Shown here piece by piece: positions 1 to 7,840 of a stretch of 64,000 nucleotides of DNA (position 1 is the stretch's first letter; every line of letters starts with the position of its first letter). The translations under genes were made by a program, and so were the position numbers. The notes under the pieces were generated by a model. The model saw only the letters and a list, made by a program, of their open reading frames with translations, made no database searches and was not told the DNA's origin. This stretch comes from Ideonella sp. WA131b (GTDB taxonomy: Bacteria > Pseudomonadota > Gammaproteobacteria > Burkholderiales > Burkholderiaceae_C): positions 1,550,001 to 1,614,000 of the forward strand of contig JAGTJW010000001.1 of assembly GCA_023657425.1 (NCBI GenBank), in the 5' to 3' direction.

Positions 1-784
1 CGGCGCAGCGCTCGCCGATGCGTTCGATCAGGCGGCGCGGGATGCCCGGGGCCGGCGCCTCCTCGATGATCTTCTGGTGGCGGCGCTGCATGCTGCAGTC
101 GCGCTCGCCCAGCCACACCGCGTTGCGGAAGGTGTCGGCCAGGATCTGGATCTCGATGTGCCGCGGGTGCTCGAGGAACTTCTCCATGTAGACCTGCGGG
201 TTGCCGAAGGCCGCCCCGGCCTCGGCGCGTGTCGTCTGCACGGCGTGGATCAGCGCCGCCTCGGTGTGCACGACGCGCATGCCGCGCCCGCCGCCACCGC
301 CGGCGGCCTTGATGATGACCGGGTAGCCCACCGTGCGCGCGATGCGGATGATCTCCTTCGGGTCGTCGGGCAGCGCGCCCTCCGAGCCCGGCACGCAGGG
401 CACGCCGCTCTTGATCATGGCCTGCTTGGCGCTGACCTTGTCGCCCATGATGCGGATGCTCTCGGGCGTGGGCCCGATGAACACGAAGCCGCTGCGCTCC
501 ACGCGCTCGGCGAAGTCGGCGTTTTCGCTCAGGAAGCCGTAGCCGGGGTGGATGGCCTCGGCGTCCGTCACCTCCGCGGTGGAGATGATGGCCGGCATGT
601 TGAGGTAGCTCTGCGCGCTGGGCGCCGGGCCGATGCACACGGCCTCGTCGGCGAGCTTGACGTATTTGGCCTCGCGGTCGGCCTCGGAGTAGACGACGAC
701 CGACTTGATGCCCAGCTCGCGGCAGGCGCGCTGGATGCGCAGGGCGATTTCGCCGCGATTGGCGATGAGGATCTTCTTGAACAT
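1..784 (-). CDS. accC: Biotin carboxylase subunit of acetyl-CoA carboxylase (3' part outside window)
   Basis: The gene runs leftward off the window; about 261 N-terminal codons are present. AccC carboxylates the biotin carried by AccB in an ATP-dependent step, the first half-reaction of malonyl-CoA synthesis in the cytosol. The N-terminus begins [17 protein letters not shown], the classic biotin-carboxylase start, followed by [14 protein letters not shown] and the glycine-rich ATP-grasp loop [11 protein letters not shown]. The ATG at 784 sits 127 bases downstream of the accB stop, an unusually long gap for this operon. The gap contains a duplicated copy of the accC start (see the repeat entry). 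The identification is firm; only the C-terminal part cannot be checked. Confidence 0.97.
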   Translation of the reverse strand, partial: MFKKILIANRGEIALRIQRACRELGIKSVVVYSEADREAKYVKLADEAVCIGPAPSAQSYLNMPAIISTAEVTDAEAIHPGYGFLSENADFAERVERSGFVFIGPTPESIRIMGDKVSAKQAMIKSGVPCVPGSEGALPDDPKEIIRIARTVGYPVIIKAAGGGGGRGMRVVHTEAALIHAVQTTRAEAGAAFGNPQVYMEKFLEHPRHIEIQILADTFRNAVWLGERDCSMQRRHQKIIEEAPAPGIPRRLIERIGERCA

Positions 785-899
785 GGCTACGCGGCGAAAC
801 CGCCCTCGCGTGCTGCGCACGCGGCGCGATGTGCCGTGCCTGCGGCACGTCCGCGCTGCGCGCGAACGCCCCGGTTCGCGATGAGGATCTTCTTGAACA
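762..899. repeat. 22-bp direct repeat of the accC start flanking a hairpin-rich insert
   Basis: The first codons of accC (762-783) recur identically at 878-899. The 94 bases between the copies hold short inverted repeats, for example GCGTGC-TGC-GCACGC and GTGCCG-TGCCTG-CGGCAC. Read on the minus strand, a GTG at 898-900 opens a 37-codon frame that starts with the same eleven residues as AccC ([11 protein letters not shown]), then runs through Arg/Ala-rich filler and stops two bases before the true accC ATG. It looks like insertion of a REP-like element with a long target duplication, or a local duplication. Whether the small frame is translated is unknown. Confidence 0.7.
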
Positions 900-911
900 C
901 GAAGACCCGCC

Positions 912-1367
912 TTACTCGAGCACGAAGAGCGGTTGGCCGAACTCGACCGCCTGCCCGTTCTCGCACAGCATCTTGACGACGCGGCCTTCGAGGTCGGACT
1001 CGATCTCGTTCATGATCTTCATGGCCTCGATGATGCAGACGGCCTGGCCGGGCTTGACGGCGTCACCCACGTCCACGAAGGGCTTCGCGCCCGGGCTGGC
1101 GGCGCGGTAGAAGGTGCCGACCATGGGCGACTTGATCACCTTGCCCGCCGGTGGCGCGACCGGTGCCTCGGCCGGGGCTGGATGCGCGGCCGGCGCCGGG
1201 GCGACCGGCGCTGCCACCGGCGCGGCGGCCACGGCCGGCATCACGGCGACGGCGGCAGGGCCGCCCTTGACGATCCGCACCTTGCCCTCGGCCTCGGTGA
1301 TCTCCAGTTCGGAGATGTTCGACTCGGAGACGAGGTCGATCAGGGTCTTCAGCTTTCTCAGGTCCAT
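912..1367 (-). CDS. accB: Biotin carboxyl carrier protein of acetyl-CoA carboxylase
   Basis: A 151-residue BCCP that carries biotin between AccC and the carboxyltransferase. It has an N-terminal helical segment ([17 protein letters not shown]), an Ala/Pro-rich flexible linker at about residues 38-75, and a C-terminal biotinyl/lipoyl domain. The biotin-accepting lysine is K117 in the EAMKIMNE motif. Length and layout match typical BCCPs. It lies 50 bases downstream of aroQ and upstream of accC, the usual aroQ-accB-accC order in proteobacteria. Confidence 0.97.
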   Translation of the reverse strand: MDLRKLKTLIDLVSESNISELEITEAEGKVRIVKGGPAAVAVMPAVAAAPVAAPVAPAPAAHPAPAEAPVAPPAGKVIKSPMVGTFYRAASPGAKPFVDVGDAVKPGQAVCIIEAMKIMNEIESDLEGRVVKMLCENGQAVEFGQPLFVLE

Positions 1368-1417
1368 GGGGTCCTCGCAAGGCGGCCGCGGGTCGCGGCG
1401 GGTGCCCGGGTGTGACT

Positions 1418-1861
1418 TCAGGCCGGTCGCGCTCGGCGGCCCAGCGCGTGGTGCACGGCCAGCCGGTAGCCGTCGGCGCCCAGACCGACGATCACGCCGG
1501 TGGCGATGTCGCTCAGGTGGCTGTGGTGGCGGAACGGCTCGCGCCGGTGCACATTGCTCAGGTGCACCTCGATGAAGGGCAGGGCCACACCGGCCAGCGC
1601 GTCGCGCAGCGCCACGCTGGTGTGGGTCAGGCCGCCCGGATTGATGACGATGAAGTGCGTGCCGTCGCTCCGCGCGGCGTGGATGCGGTCGATCAGCACG
1701 CCTTCGTGGTTGCTCTGAAGGCTGCTCAGCTTCGCGCCGGCTTCTGCTGCGATCTGTGCAAGATCGGCGTCGATCTGTGCCAGCGTCGTCGAGCCATAGA
1801 CCTCGGGCTCGCGGGTGCCGAGCAGGTTGAGGTTGGGGCCGTGGAGGACGAGCAGGTTCAT
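1418..1861 (-). CDS. aroQ: Type II 3-dehydroquinate dehydratase
   Basis: This 147-residue enzyme catalyses the third shikimate-pathway step, 3-dehydroquinate to 3-dehydroshikimate. The N-terminus [20 protein letters not shown] contains the family signature and the catalytic tyrosine. [18 protein letters not shown] and [19 protein letters not shown] carry the other conserved Asn, His and Arg residues. The length is normal for the small dodecameric type II enzyme, not the unrelated type I (AroD). It is the first gene of the aroQ-accB-accC unit, with a candidate promoter just upstream. Confidence 0.97.
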   Translation of the reverse strand: MNLLVLHGPNLNLLGTREPEVYGSTTLAQIDADLAQIAAEAGAKLSSLQSNHEGVLIDRIHAARSDGTHFIVINPGGLTHTSVALRDALAGVALPFIEVHLSNVHRREPFRHHSHLSDIATGVIVGLGADGYRLAVHHALGRRARPA

Positions 1862-1895
1862 GGGCAGGGGCGGCTCAGGGCCGCCGAAGGGCGCG

Positions 1896-1901
1896 ACTGT
1901 A
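1896..1901 (-). promoter_or_regulatory. Candidate -10 element upstream of aroQ-accBC
   Basis: On the minus strand TACAGT lies 35 bases before the aroQ ATG, in the 96-base gap after the tlpA-like stop. No convincing -35 box is visible 16-18 bases further upstream, so this is tentative. A short GGCGGC/GCCGCC hairpin lies between it and aroQ. Confidence 0.3.
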
Positions 1902-1957
1902 CGCCGTTTTGCCGAAATTGCGAGCAGTTCGAAACATACCGGCCCCTGGCGGCCCGG

Positions 1958-2506
1958 TCAGGCCATGTCGCGCGCCCAGCTGGCCAGTTCGGCGGCGTTG
2001 GTCTCGCCGGCCTGGGTGCGGGCGATGCGGCCGCGGCGGTCGAAGGCCACGGTGTAGGGCAGGCCGGACTGCGCGTTGCCCAGCCTGCGGGACAGTTCCG
2101 AGCCCTCGAAGCCGGCCATCGCGATCGGGTAGCTCACGGGGGTGTGGCGGAGGAAACTGCGCACTGCGCGGGCGTTGTCCACGGCCAGGCCCAGCACGCG
2201 CCAACCCTGGGCCGCGTGCTCCCGTGCGAAGCGGTCGAGTTCGGGCATCTCCTTCACGCAAGGCGGACACCAGGTGCCCCAGAAATTGACGAGCAGCGGC
2301 TGCCCGCGGAACGAGGCCGTGGCCACTGTCCGCGGCTCGGGCTCGTCGGGGGTGGGGAAGCTCAGCGTCCAGAAGCCGGCGGTGTCGCGGTCGACGGCGG
2401 CGCGTTCCTCGTCGCGCAGCCGGGTGGCCCGGTGCTGCCAGGCGATGCCGCCGGCGGCGGCGCCGCCGCCGACGAGGGCGATGATGACTGCGGAGCGGCG
2501 GTTCAT
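1958..2506 (-). CDS. TlpA/ResA-family thioredoxin-like protein, membrane-anchored
   Basis: A 182-residue thiol-disulfide protein with one N-terminal membrane anchor or uncleaved signal (AVIIALVGGGAAAGGIAW). The thioredoxin fold carries the active site GTWCPPCVKEMPEL (CPPC), as in TlpA/ResA/DsbE proteins that reduce disulfides in the periplasm, often for cytochrome c maturation. The ATG at 2506 overlaps the stop of the upstream gene (ATGA), which fixes this start over longer in-frame options. It is the last gene of the tonB-aroE-mtgA unit. Its specific client is unknown. Confidence 0.88.
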   Translation of the reverse strand: MNRRSAVIIALVGGGAAAGGIAWQHRATRLRDEERAAVDRDTAGFWTLSFPTPDEPEPRTVATASFRGQPLLVNFWGTWCPPCVKEMPELDRFAREHAAQGWRVLGLAVDNARAVRSFLRHTPVSYPIAMAGFEGSELSRRLGNAQSGLPYTVAFDRRGRIARTQAGETNAAELASWARDMA

Positions 2507-3093
2507 GCCGTGGACTCGGCCATGCGGGCGCGCAGCGCGGCGGCGTCGCCGCGCCAGGTCTGGCCGCCGCTGTCGGGCTTGAGCGCGCCGCGCAGGTCGT
2601 CGCGGTCGTGCACGATCAGATGCACGGCGACCAGCTCCCCCAGGGCGTGGCTGCGACTGGCGACCGTCAGCACCGGCAGCGGCTCGCGCCGGTGCCCGGC
2701 TGCCGGCAAGCTGTCGACGTCGTAGCTGACCCCGGCGTTGATCAGCGCGATCTCCGGCGCCTTGCCATCGTCGGCGTAAAGCTCGAGGCGCAGCGCGCTC
2801 AGGCGTGTGGCCGTGCCGCGCCAGGCGGCGCCGGCCAGATGCGGGTGGAACTCCGACAGCCGCTCCATCCACTGCAGCGCCACCTCGCGCAGGGCGCGCA
2901 GTTCAGCCGGCTGGGTGTCGGCGCAGAAAATGGCGATGTGCTCGCGCACGGCGGCCTCCACCGTGGCGTTGTCGGGCAGCTCGGCGCGCGCTCCGGCGTC
3001 GCGCGCGGCACGCCGCTTGGCCTGGTCGAACTCCATGCCCTCGTCGACGATGAGCCGCGCCGCGGCGGCGGCGATTTCCAGGGTCTGCGTCAC
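2503..3093 (-). CDS. Conserved protein of unknown function between mtgA and the TlpA-like gene
   Basis: A 196-residue predicted cytosolic protein with no signal peptide or membrane segment. I choose the GTG at 3093 because it overlaps the mtgA stop (GTGA); its own stop overlaps the next ATG. The N-terminus (TLEIAAAAARLIVDEGMEFDQAKRRAARD) is helical, followed by EAAVREHIAIFCADTQPAELRALREVALQWM and a beta-rich centre with GTATRLSALRLELYADD. I recall homologues in the same place in other Burkholderiales genomes but no established function. The tight coupling suggests an envelope-related or co-regulated role, which is inference only. Confidence 0.8.
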   Translation of the reverse strand: MTQTLEIAAAAARLIVDEGMEFDQAKRRAARDAGARAELPDNATVEAAVREHIAIFCADTQPAELRALREVALQWMERLSEFHPHLAGAAWRGTATRLSALRLELYADDGKAPEIALINAGVSYDVDSLPAAGHRREPLPVLTVASRSHALGELVAVHLIVHDRDDLRGALKPDSGGQTWRGDAAALRARMAESTA

Positions 3094-3851
3094 TTCGGTA
3101 TTTCCACGTCGTTCATGCGCGCCACGATGGTGGCCGTGCGCGACAGCAGGTAAGGGCTGGCCGGCCGCTTCTCGAAGCGTTTGGGCGCCGGCAGCATCAC
3201 CGCCAGGCGCGCGGCCTGCTGCGGCCCCAGCTGCGCGGCATCGACGCGGAAGTAGTGCCGCGCCGCCGCCTGGGCGCCGAACACCCCTTCGCCCCACTCC
3301 ACGCTGTTCAGGTAGATCTCCAGGATGCGCTCCTTGCCGAGCAGGCCTTCGAGCAGCAGCGCGATCACCAGCTCCTGGCCCTTGCGCAGCACGGTGCGCT
3401 CGCCCGAGAGGAACAGGTTCTTGGCCAGCTGCTGCGTGATGGTCGAGCCGCCCACGACTTTGGGCACCACGGGACGGCCCTGGCGTGCCTGGGCCCGCTT
3501 CGACGCAGCCTCGGCCCGGGCTTCGGCGCGCTCGTTGCGCTCCCAGGCCTTCTCGATGGCCTCCCAGTCGACGCCCGCGTGGTCAAGGAAGCTGCCGTCC
3601 TCGCTGGCGATGACGGCGCGCTTGAGGTGGGGCGAGATGCGCCCGCCTTCTGTCCACTGCTGGCTCCACAGGATGCGCCGCTGCTCCACGAGCAAGCGCC
3701 AGGCTTCGCTGCGCTGGAAGCTGGTGCTTTGTGGGTCGATCACCGTCATCAGGGCGATGCGGGCGGCGAACACGAGCTGCAGCGCCACGGCGCTGAGCAT
3801 CACCAGCCCCCCGAGGCGCAGCCCCTGCCTGAGCCAGGCCGGGCGCTTCAT
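3090..3851 (-). CDS. mtgA: Monofunctional biosynthetic peptidoglycan transglycosylase
   Basis: A 253-residue GT51 glycosyltransferase that polymerises lipid II into glycan strands at the inner membrane. An N-terminal transmembrane segment ([21 protein letters not shown]) is followed by the donor-site motif [15 protein letters not shown], whose Glu is the catalytic base, and by [16 protein letters not shown], both hallmarks of the family. There is no transpeptidase domain, so it is MtgA and not a class A PBP. The ATG at 3851 overlaps the aroE stop (ATGA). The aroE-mtgA order is common in betaproteobacteria. Confidence 0.96.
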   Translation of the reverse strand: MKRPAWLRQGLRLGGLVMLSAVALQLVFAARIALMTVIDPQSTSFQRSEAWRLLVEQRRILWSQQWTEGGRISPHLKRAVIASEDGSFLDHAGVDWEAIEKAWERNERAEARAEAASKRAQARQGRPVVPKVVGGSTITQQLAKNLFLSGERTVLRKGQELVIALLLEGLLGKERILEIYLNSVEWGEGVFGAQAAARHYFRVDAAQLGPQQAARLAVMLPAPKRFEKRPASPYLLSRTATIVARMNDVEIPK

Positions 3852-4723
3852 GCGGCATCCCCCCCCGCACCGAGCGCCTGGCGCAAGGCGGTCAGGACCG
3901 GCGCGGTGTCGGGCATCACCCCGCGCCACAGGAAGAAGGCCTCGGCCGCCTGCTCCACCAGCATGCCCAGCCCGTCACGCGGGACGGCGCCGTGCGCGCG
4001 TGCCCAGTCCAGAAAGGGCGCCGCGGCCGGGCCGTACATCAGGTCCACGGCCAGCGTGCCGGGGCGCAGCACGGCGGCCGGCACCGGCGGCTTGGCACCG
4101 GCCAGGCTGCTGCTGCTGGCGTTGAGCACCACGTCGAAGGCCTCGCCCGGCGCCCGCAGCGGCGCAGCGGCCAGCGCGGCGCCGTGGGCGCGGGCCAGGC
4201 CCGCGTGCGAGTGCACCAGCGCCTCGGCCCTGGCGACCGTCCGGTTGGCCAGCACCACGCCGGCCACGCCGGCCTCGATCAAGGGCCCCAGCACACCGGC
4301 CGCCGCACCCCCGGCACCCACCAGCAGCACGCGCGCACCGGCCAGCGCCACCCCGGCGTGCTGCCGGATGTCGCGCACCAGGCCGATGCCGTCGGAGTTG
4401 TCGGCCCACCACTTGGCCGGATCCGGGCTGTCGAAGCCCAGCACGTTGGCCGCGCCGGCCAGGCGCGCTCGTTCGCTGGCGCGCCCAGCCAGGCCCAGTG
4501 CCTCGAACTTGAACGGCACCGTGACGTTGCAGCCGCTTGCGCCGCTGGCGGCGAAGGCGCGCACGCCGGGGCCGAACCCGTCGACCGGGCACTCGATGCG
4601 GCCGTAGTCCACAGCCTGCCCGGTCTGCGCGGCAAACCCGGCGTGGATCGCCGGGCTGCGGCTGTGGGCCACGGGATGGCCGAGCACGGCGTAGCGGTCG
4701 GCAGGCTTGTCGGGCGCCATCAT
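3848..4723 (-). CDS. aroE: Shikimate dehydrogenase
   Basis: This 291-residue NADPH-dependent enzyme reduces 3-dehydroshikimate to shikimate, the step after AroQ in the same pathway. The substrate-binding domain has [18 protein letters not shown] and NVTVPFK with the catalytic lysine. NSDGIG replaces the commoner NTDG and keeps the catalytic Asp. The nucleotide-binding loop is [10 protein letters not shown], followed by NRT, the usual NADP-selecting motif. The ATG at 4723 overlaps the stop of the TonB-like gene (ATGA); a second ATG follows directly. Confidence 0.95.
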   Translation of the reverse strand: MMAPDKPADRYAVLGHPVAHSRSPAIHAGFAAQTGQAVDYGRIECPVDGFGPGVRAFAASGASGCNVTVPFKFEALGLAGRASERARLAGAANVLGFDSPDPAKWWADNSDGIGLVRDIRQHAGVALAGARVLLVGAGGAAAGVLGPLIEAGVAGVVLANRTVARAEALVHSHAGLARAHGAALAAAPLRAPGEAFDVVLNASSSSLAGAKPPVPAAVLRPGTLAVDLMYGPAAAPFLDWARAHGAVPRDGLGMLVEQAAEAFFLWRGVMPDTAPVLTALRQALGAGGDAA

Positions 4724-5595
4724 CGGCTGATCTGTATGGTCTCAAGCGCCTCGTCGCGCGTGAAGCGGAAGCGCGAGGTGACGACGATCTGGTCGGCCCG
4801 CGCGCGCATTGCGGGCGTGAAGGGCCCGAAGGGCTGGGAGGCCGCCACGATGGCCAGCGCCTGCTGGTCGAGCCGGCGGTCATTGCTGCTGCGCACGATG
4901 TCGGCCTCGACGACGCGGCCGGCGGCGTCGATGGTGACGTTCATCGTCAGCTCGCCAAAGAGCTTGCGGCCCTGGTGCTCGGGGAAGCTGCGCGTCCCCC
5001 GGTCCTCGATGCGGCGGCGCAGGTTGTCGTAGTAGAGGGCGTAGATTTCCTCGCGCGTGGCCGGGCTGACGTAGCGCTTCTTGGGGCGCGCGTTCTCCTC
5101 GTTCACCCGCTTCTCGATCTCGGACAGCATGCGCAGCAGCTGCTTGCGGCGCTCTTCCTGCTCGCGCTGCTCGGGGCTGCCGTTGTCGCGGCTGGGGTCG
5201 GGCGACAGCAGCGCGGCGATCTCGCGCCGCGCCTGGGCCAGCAGCAGCTGTTGCTGACGCTGCAGCTGCTGCTGCTGGCGCCGCAGCTGCGCGATGCGCT
5301 GGCGGGCTTCGTCGGGCGACTCGCCCAGCTGCACCGTGGCGGCCAGCGGCAGTGGGCTGGTGGCGCGGCCCTGGGCAGCCTCACCGCCGCCGGCCAGGTT
5401 GGCCTGCGCCAGGGCCTGGGCCTCGGCCGGCGGATCCTCGCCACGGGCGTTGACGAGGATCACCTCCAGCGGCGTATCGCGGAAGGCCCGCTCGATGGCC
5501 TCGGGATCGACGAAGCGCACCGACAGCAGCACGCCGTGCGCGCCCAGGGAGAGCGCCAGCGCCCACTGCAGTGTCGTCAGTTCCGGCCAGCGCAT
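4720..5595 (-). CDS. TonB-family energy-transducer-like protein
   Basis: A 291-residue envelope protein: an N-terminal inner-membrane anchor ([18 protein letters not shown], the TonB-type S-x3-H arrangement), a Gln-rich coiled-coil at about residues 95-165, and a C-terminal TonB-like domain with [24 protein letters not shown]. TonB proteins pass proton-motive energy from ExbB-ExbD to outer-membrane receptors. No exbBD or receptor gene lies nearby, so this may be a paralogue with another role. It starts 29 bases after the RNB gene and overlaps aroE. The domain call is sure; the function is not. Confidence 0.85.
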   Translation of the reverse strand: MRWPELTTLQWALALSLGAHGVLLSVRFVDPEAIERAFRDTPLEVILVNARGEDPPAEAQALAQANLAGGGEAAQGRATSPLPLAATVQLGESPDEARQRIAQLRRQQQQLQRQQQLLLAQARREIAALLSPDPSRDNGSPEQREQEERRKQLLRMLSEIEKRVNEENARPKKRYVSPATREEIYALYYDNLRRRIEDRGTRSFPEHQGRKLFGELTMNVTIDAAGRVVEADIVRSSNDRRLDQQALAIVAASQPFGPFTPAMRARADQIVVTSRFRFTRDEALETIQISR

Positions 5596-5624
5596 CGCTC
5601 GGGCGGTCGGGCCTGGTGCCGCCG

Positions 5625-7682
5625 TCAGGCCGCGGGCTCGGCCGCGGGGTCCACTGCCGGCGCGGCGTCGGCCTCTGCCACGTCGATGGCCAGCTGCAGG
5701 CTGCCGGTGGGCTCGGCCTCGTCGTCCTCGGCCGACTCTTCCGGTGGTGCCGGTTCGGCGTCGAGCCGCGCCAGCAGCGTGGCGTGCAGCTCGAGCGTCA
5801 GCAGATCGATGCCGGCCACGCGCGCGCGCAGGCGCGCGCCGCGCGGCAGGCCCTCGGTACCGGGCAGCCGGAACACCAGCGGCAAGGTCTCGGCGCGCAC
5901 CAGTCCGTCCTTCATGACCGTGGCCTCCAGCTCGGCGATGCCAGCCTGCTGCAGGTGACGCAGCGTCCAGTAGCGTTCAATCTGCTGCTGGAAGCCGTTG
6001 TAGGCCGAGTACGCGGAGTCGAACGCGCCAATGATGCTGAACAGGGCTGCGTCCTTGGGGCGAAAGGGCGCCACCAGCGGCGCCGCGTGGCCGTGGCGCG
6101 CCACGGCCACGATTTGCCACTGGTTGACGAGATCGGTGTAGCGCCGCAGCGGGCTCGTGCTCCAGGCGTACTGCGGCACACCCATGCCGGCGTGCGGCGC
6201 GGGCTTGGTGCCCATCTTCACCTTGATGCCCGGAGCCAGGCTGGCCTGGCTGCGGTAGATGGCCGGCACCCCGTGCTGCGCCAGCCAGCCGCCCCAGGTG
6301 CTGTTGGCCAGGATCATGGCCTCGGCGACGATCAGGTCCAGCGGCGCGCCGCGGCGGCGGTTGCCGATGAGCACGGTCTCGTCGCCGGTAGGCTCGGTGC
6401 CGGCGTTGCTGCGGTCGAGCTTGAAGCTGTAATCGGGCCGGTTGAAGGTCTCGGGCTTGCCGCGCACCACTTCGCGCGCGGTCTTGAGATGCCGGGCGAG
6501 GCGGAAGGCGAAAGCCAGCTCGGGCGCGAAGTCGTAGGCCGCGGGCTCGGTGCCGCTCGCTTCGGACGTCAGCGAGGCCTCGGTGACGACGGCGTCCAGC
6601 ACATCGTGGCGCAGGTTGGCGGCGATGCGCACGCGCTCGATCTTCGTCTCGTGGCCCTGCAGCTCGAGCGAGGCCTCGTCGAAGGTGGCGTACAGGCTCA
6701 GTGCAGGGCAGTCGCGCCCGGCCATCAGCGTGTAGGCCTGCACCACCTCGTCGGGCAGCATGGTGATCTTCCAGCCCGGCATGTAGACGGTGGACAGGCG
6801 CTCGCGAGCCACCTTGTCGAGCGGCGAGTCGGGCGCGATGGCCAGCCCCGGCGCCGCGATGTGGATGCCGAAGACCACCGTGCCCGTGCCCAGCCCGCGC
6901 ACCGACAGCGCGTCGTCGATCTCGGTGGTGGCCGAGTCGTCGATGGAGAACGCCGCCACGCCCTCGGCCAGGGGCAGCTCGCCCTCCACGGGCGGCGCGG
7001 CCAGCGCCGGGAAGCTGGTGCCCTTGACGAAGAACTCGAACAGGAAGCGCCTCCAGTGGAACTGGTAAGGGCTCGTGATGGCGCCGGCGGCGGCCAACAG
7101 GTCCAGTGGCGCGCGCTGCGCGCGGCGGCTGGCCTCGACCACGGCCTTGTACTCGGGGCCGTTCTTGTCGGGCCTGAAGAGGATGCGGTAGAGCTGCTCG
7201 CGCACGGGCTCGGGGCAATTGCCGGCAGCCAGCTCGCCGGCCCAGGCCTCGATCTGCGCGGCGATCTGCTTCTTGCGCTCGATGCCCAGGAGCGCGGCCT
7301 TGACGGTGTCTTCCGGCGCCTTCTTGAACTGCCCCCGGCCCAACCGGCGGAAGTAGTGCGGCGCCTCGAACAGCCGCAGCAGCGCCGCGGCCTGGTGTTC
7401 GGGGCCGGCCATGGCGTCGAAGTAGTCGCGGGCCAGATCCGCGAAGCCGAACTCGGCCTCCGGCGCGAACGCCCAGGCCAGGTCGAGGTCGATGTCATCG
7501 GCCAGCACGCGGGCGCGCGCCAGCAGCTCGGCCGGCGCCGGCTGGTCGAAGCGCAGCATCAGGTTCGCGGCCTTGACCTTGACGCGCTTGCCGGAGTCCA
7601 GTTCCACCTGCAGCGAGCTCTCGGCCTCGGACATCACGCGCCCGGCGTGGAACCTGCCGGCGTCGTCGAAGAGGGCGTACAT
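5625..7682 (-). CDS. RNase II/VacB-family exoribonuclease (RNB domain)
   Basis: A 685-residue 3'-5' exoribonuclease of the RNB family, acting on RNA in the cytosol. The catalytic segment FSIDDSATTEIDDALSV supplies the cluster of metal-binding aspartates. A later RRYTDLVNQWQ stretch matches the conserved end of the RNB domain. The acidic C-terminus is low complexity. The ATG at 7682 is chosen because MYALFDDAGRFHAGRV is the usual start in beta-proteobacterial homologues and upstream residues look non-coding. It probably heads the minus-strand unit leading into tonB-aroE-mtgA. It cannot be assigned strictly as RNase II or RNase R. Confidence 0.92.
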   Translation of the reverse strand: MYALFDDAGRFHAGRVMSEAESSLQVELDSGKRVKVKAANLMLRFDQPAPAELLARARVLADDIDLDLAWAFAPEAEFGFADLARDYFDAMAGPEHQAAALLRLFEAPHYFRRLGRGQFKKAPEDTVKAALLGIERKKQIAAQIEAWAGELAAGNCPEPVREQLYRILFRPDKNGPEYKAVVEASRRAQRAPLDLLAAAGAITSPYQFHWRRFLFEFFVKGTSFPALAAPPVEGELPLAEGVAAFSIDDSATTEIDDALSVRGLGTGTVVFGIHIAAPGLAIAPDSPLDKVARERLSTVYMPGWKITMLPDEVVQAYTLMAGRDCPALSLYATFDEASLELQGHETKIERVRIAANLRHDVLDAVVTEASLTSEASGTEPAAYDFAPELAFAFRLARHLKTAREVVRGKPETFNRPDYSFKLDRSNAGTEPTGDETVLIGNRRRGAPLDLIVAEAMILANSTWGGWLAQHGVPAIYRSQASLAPGIKVKMGTKPAPHAGMGVPQYAWSTSPLRRYTDLVNQWQIVAVARHGHAAPLVAPFRPKDAALFSIIGAFDSAYSAYNGFQQQIERYWTLRHLQQAGIAELEATVMKDGLVRAETLPLVFRLPGTEGLPRGARLRARVAGIDLLTLELHATLLARLDAEPAPPEESAEDDEAEPTGSLQLAIDVAEADAAPAVDPAAEPAA

Positions 7683-7840
7683 GCGGGCATTGTCGCTGCG
7701 GCTTGAACCACCCGTTCGGCTGCTCGTGTCCTTCGTGCCCTCGGCACCGACCCGCCCGCCCGGGATGGCCCTTGCAGCAGAATGGGCGTTGACGTCGCCG
7801 CTGCAAGCGGTGGCCTTCCCGTCGACCAACCCCATCCGCC

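Noticed and set aside
5571-7706. A 711-codon open frame on the plus strand
   Set aside because: Antisense to the RNB exoribonuclease, with low-complexity composition.
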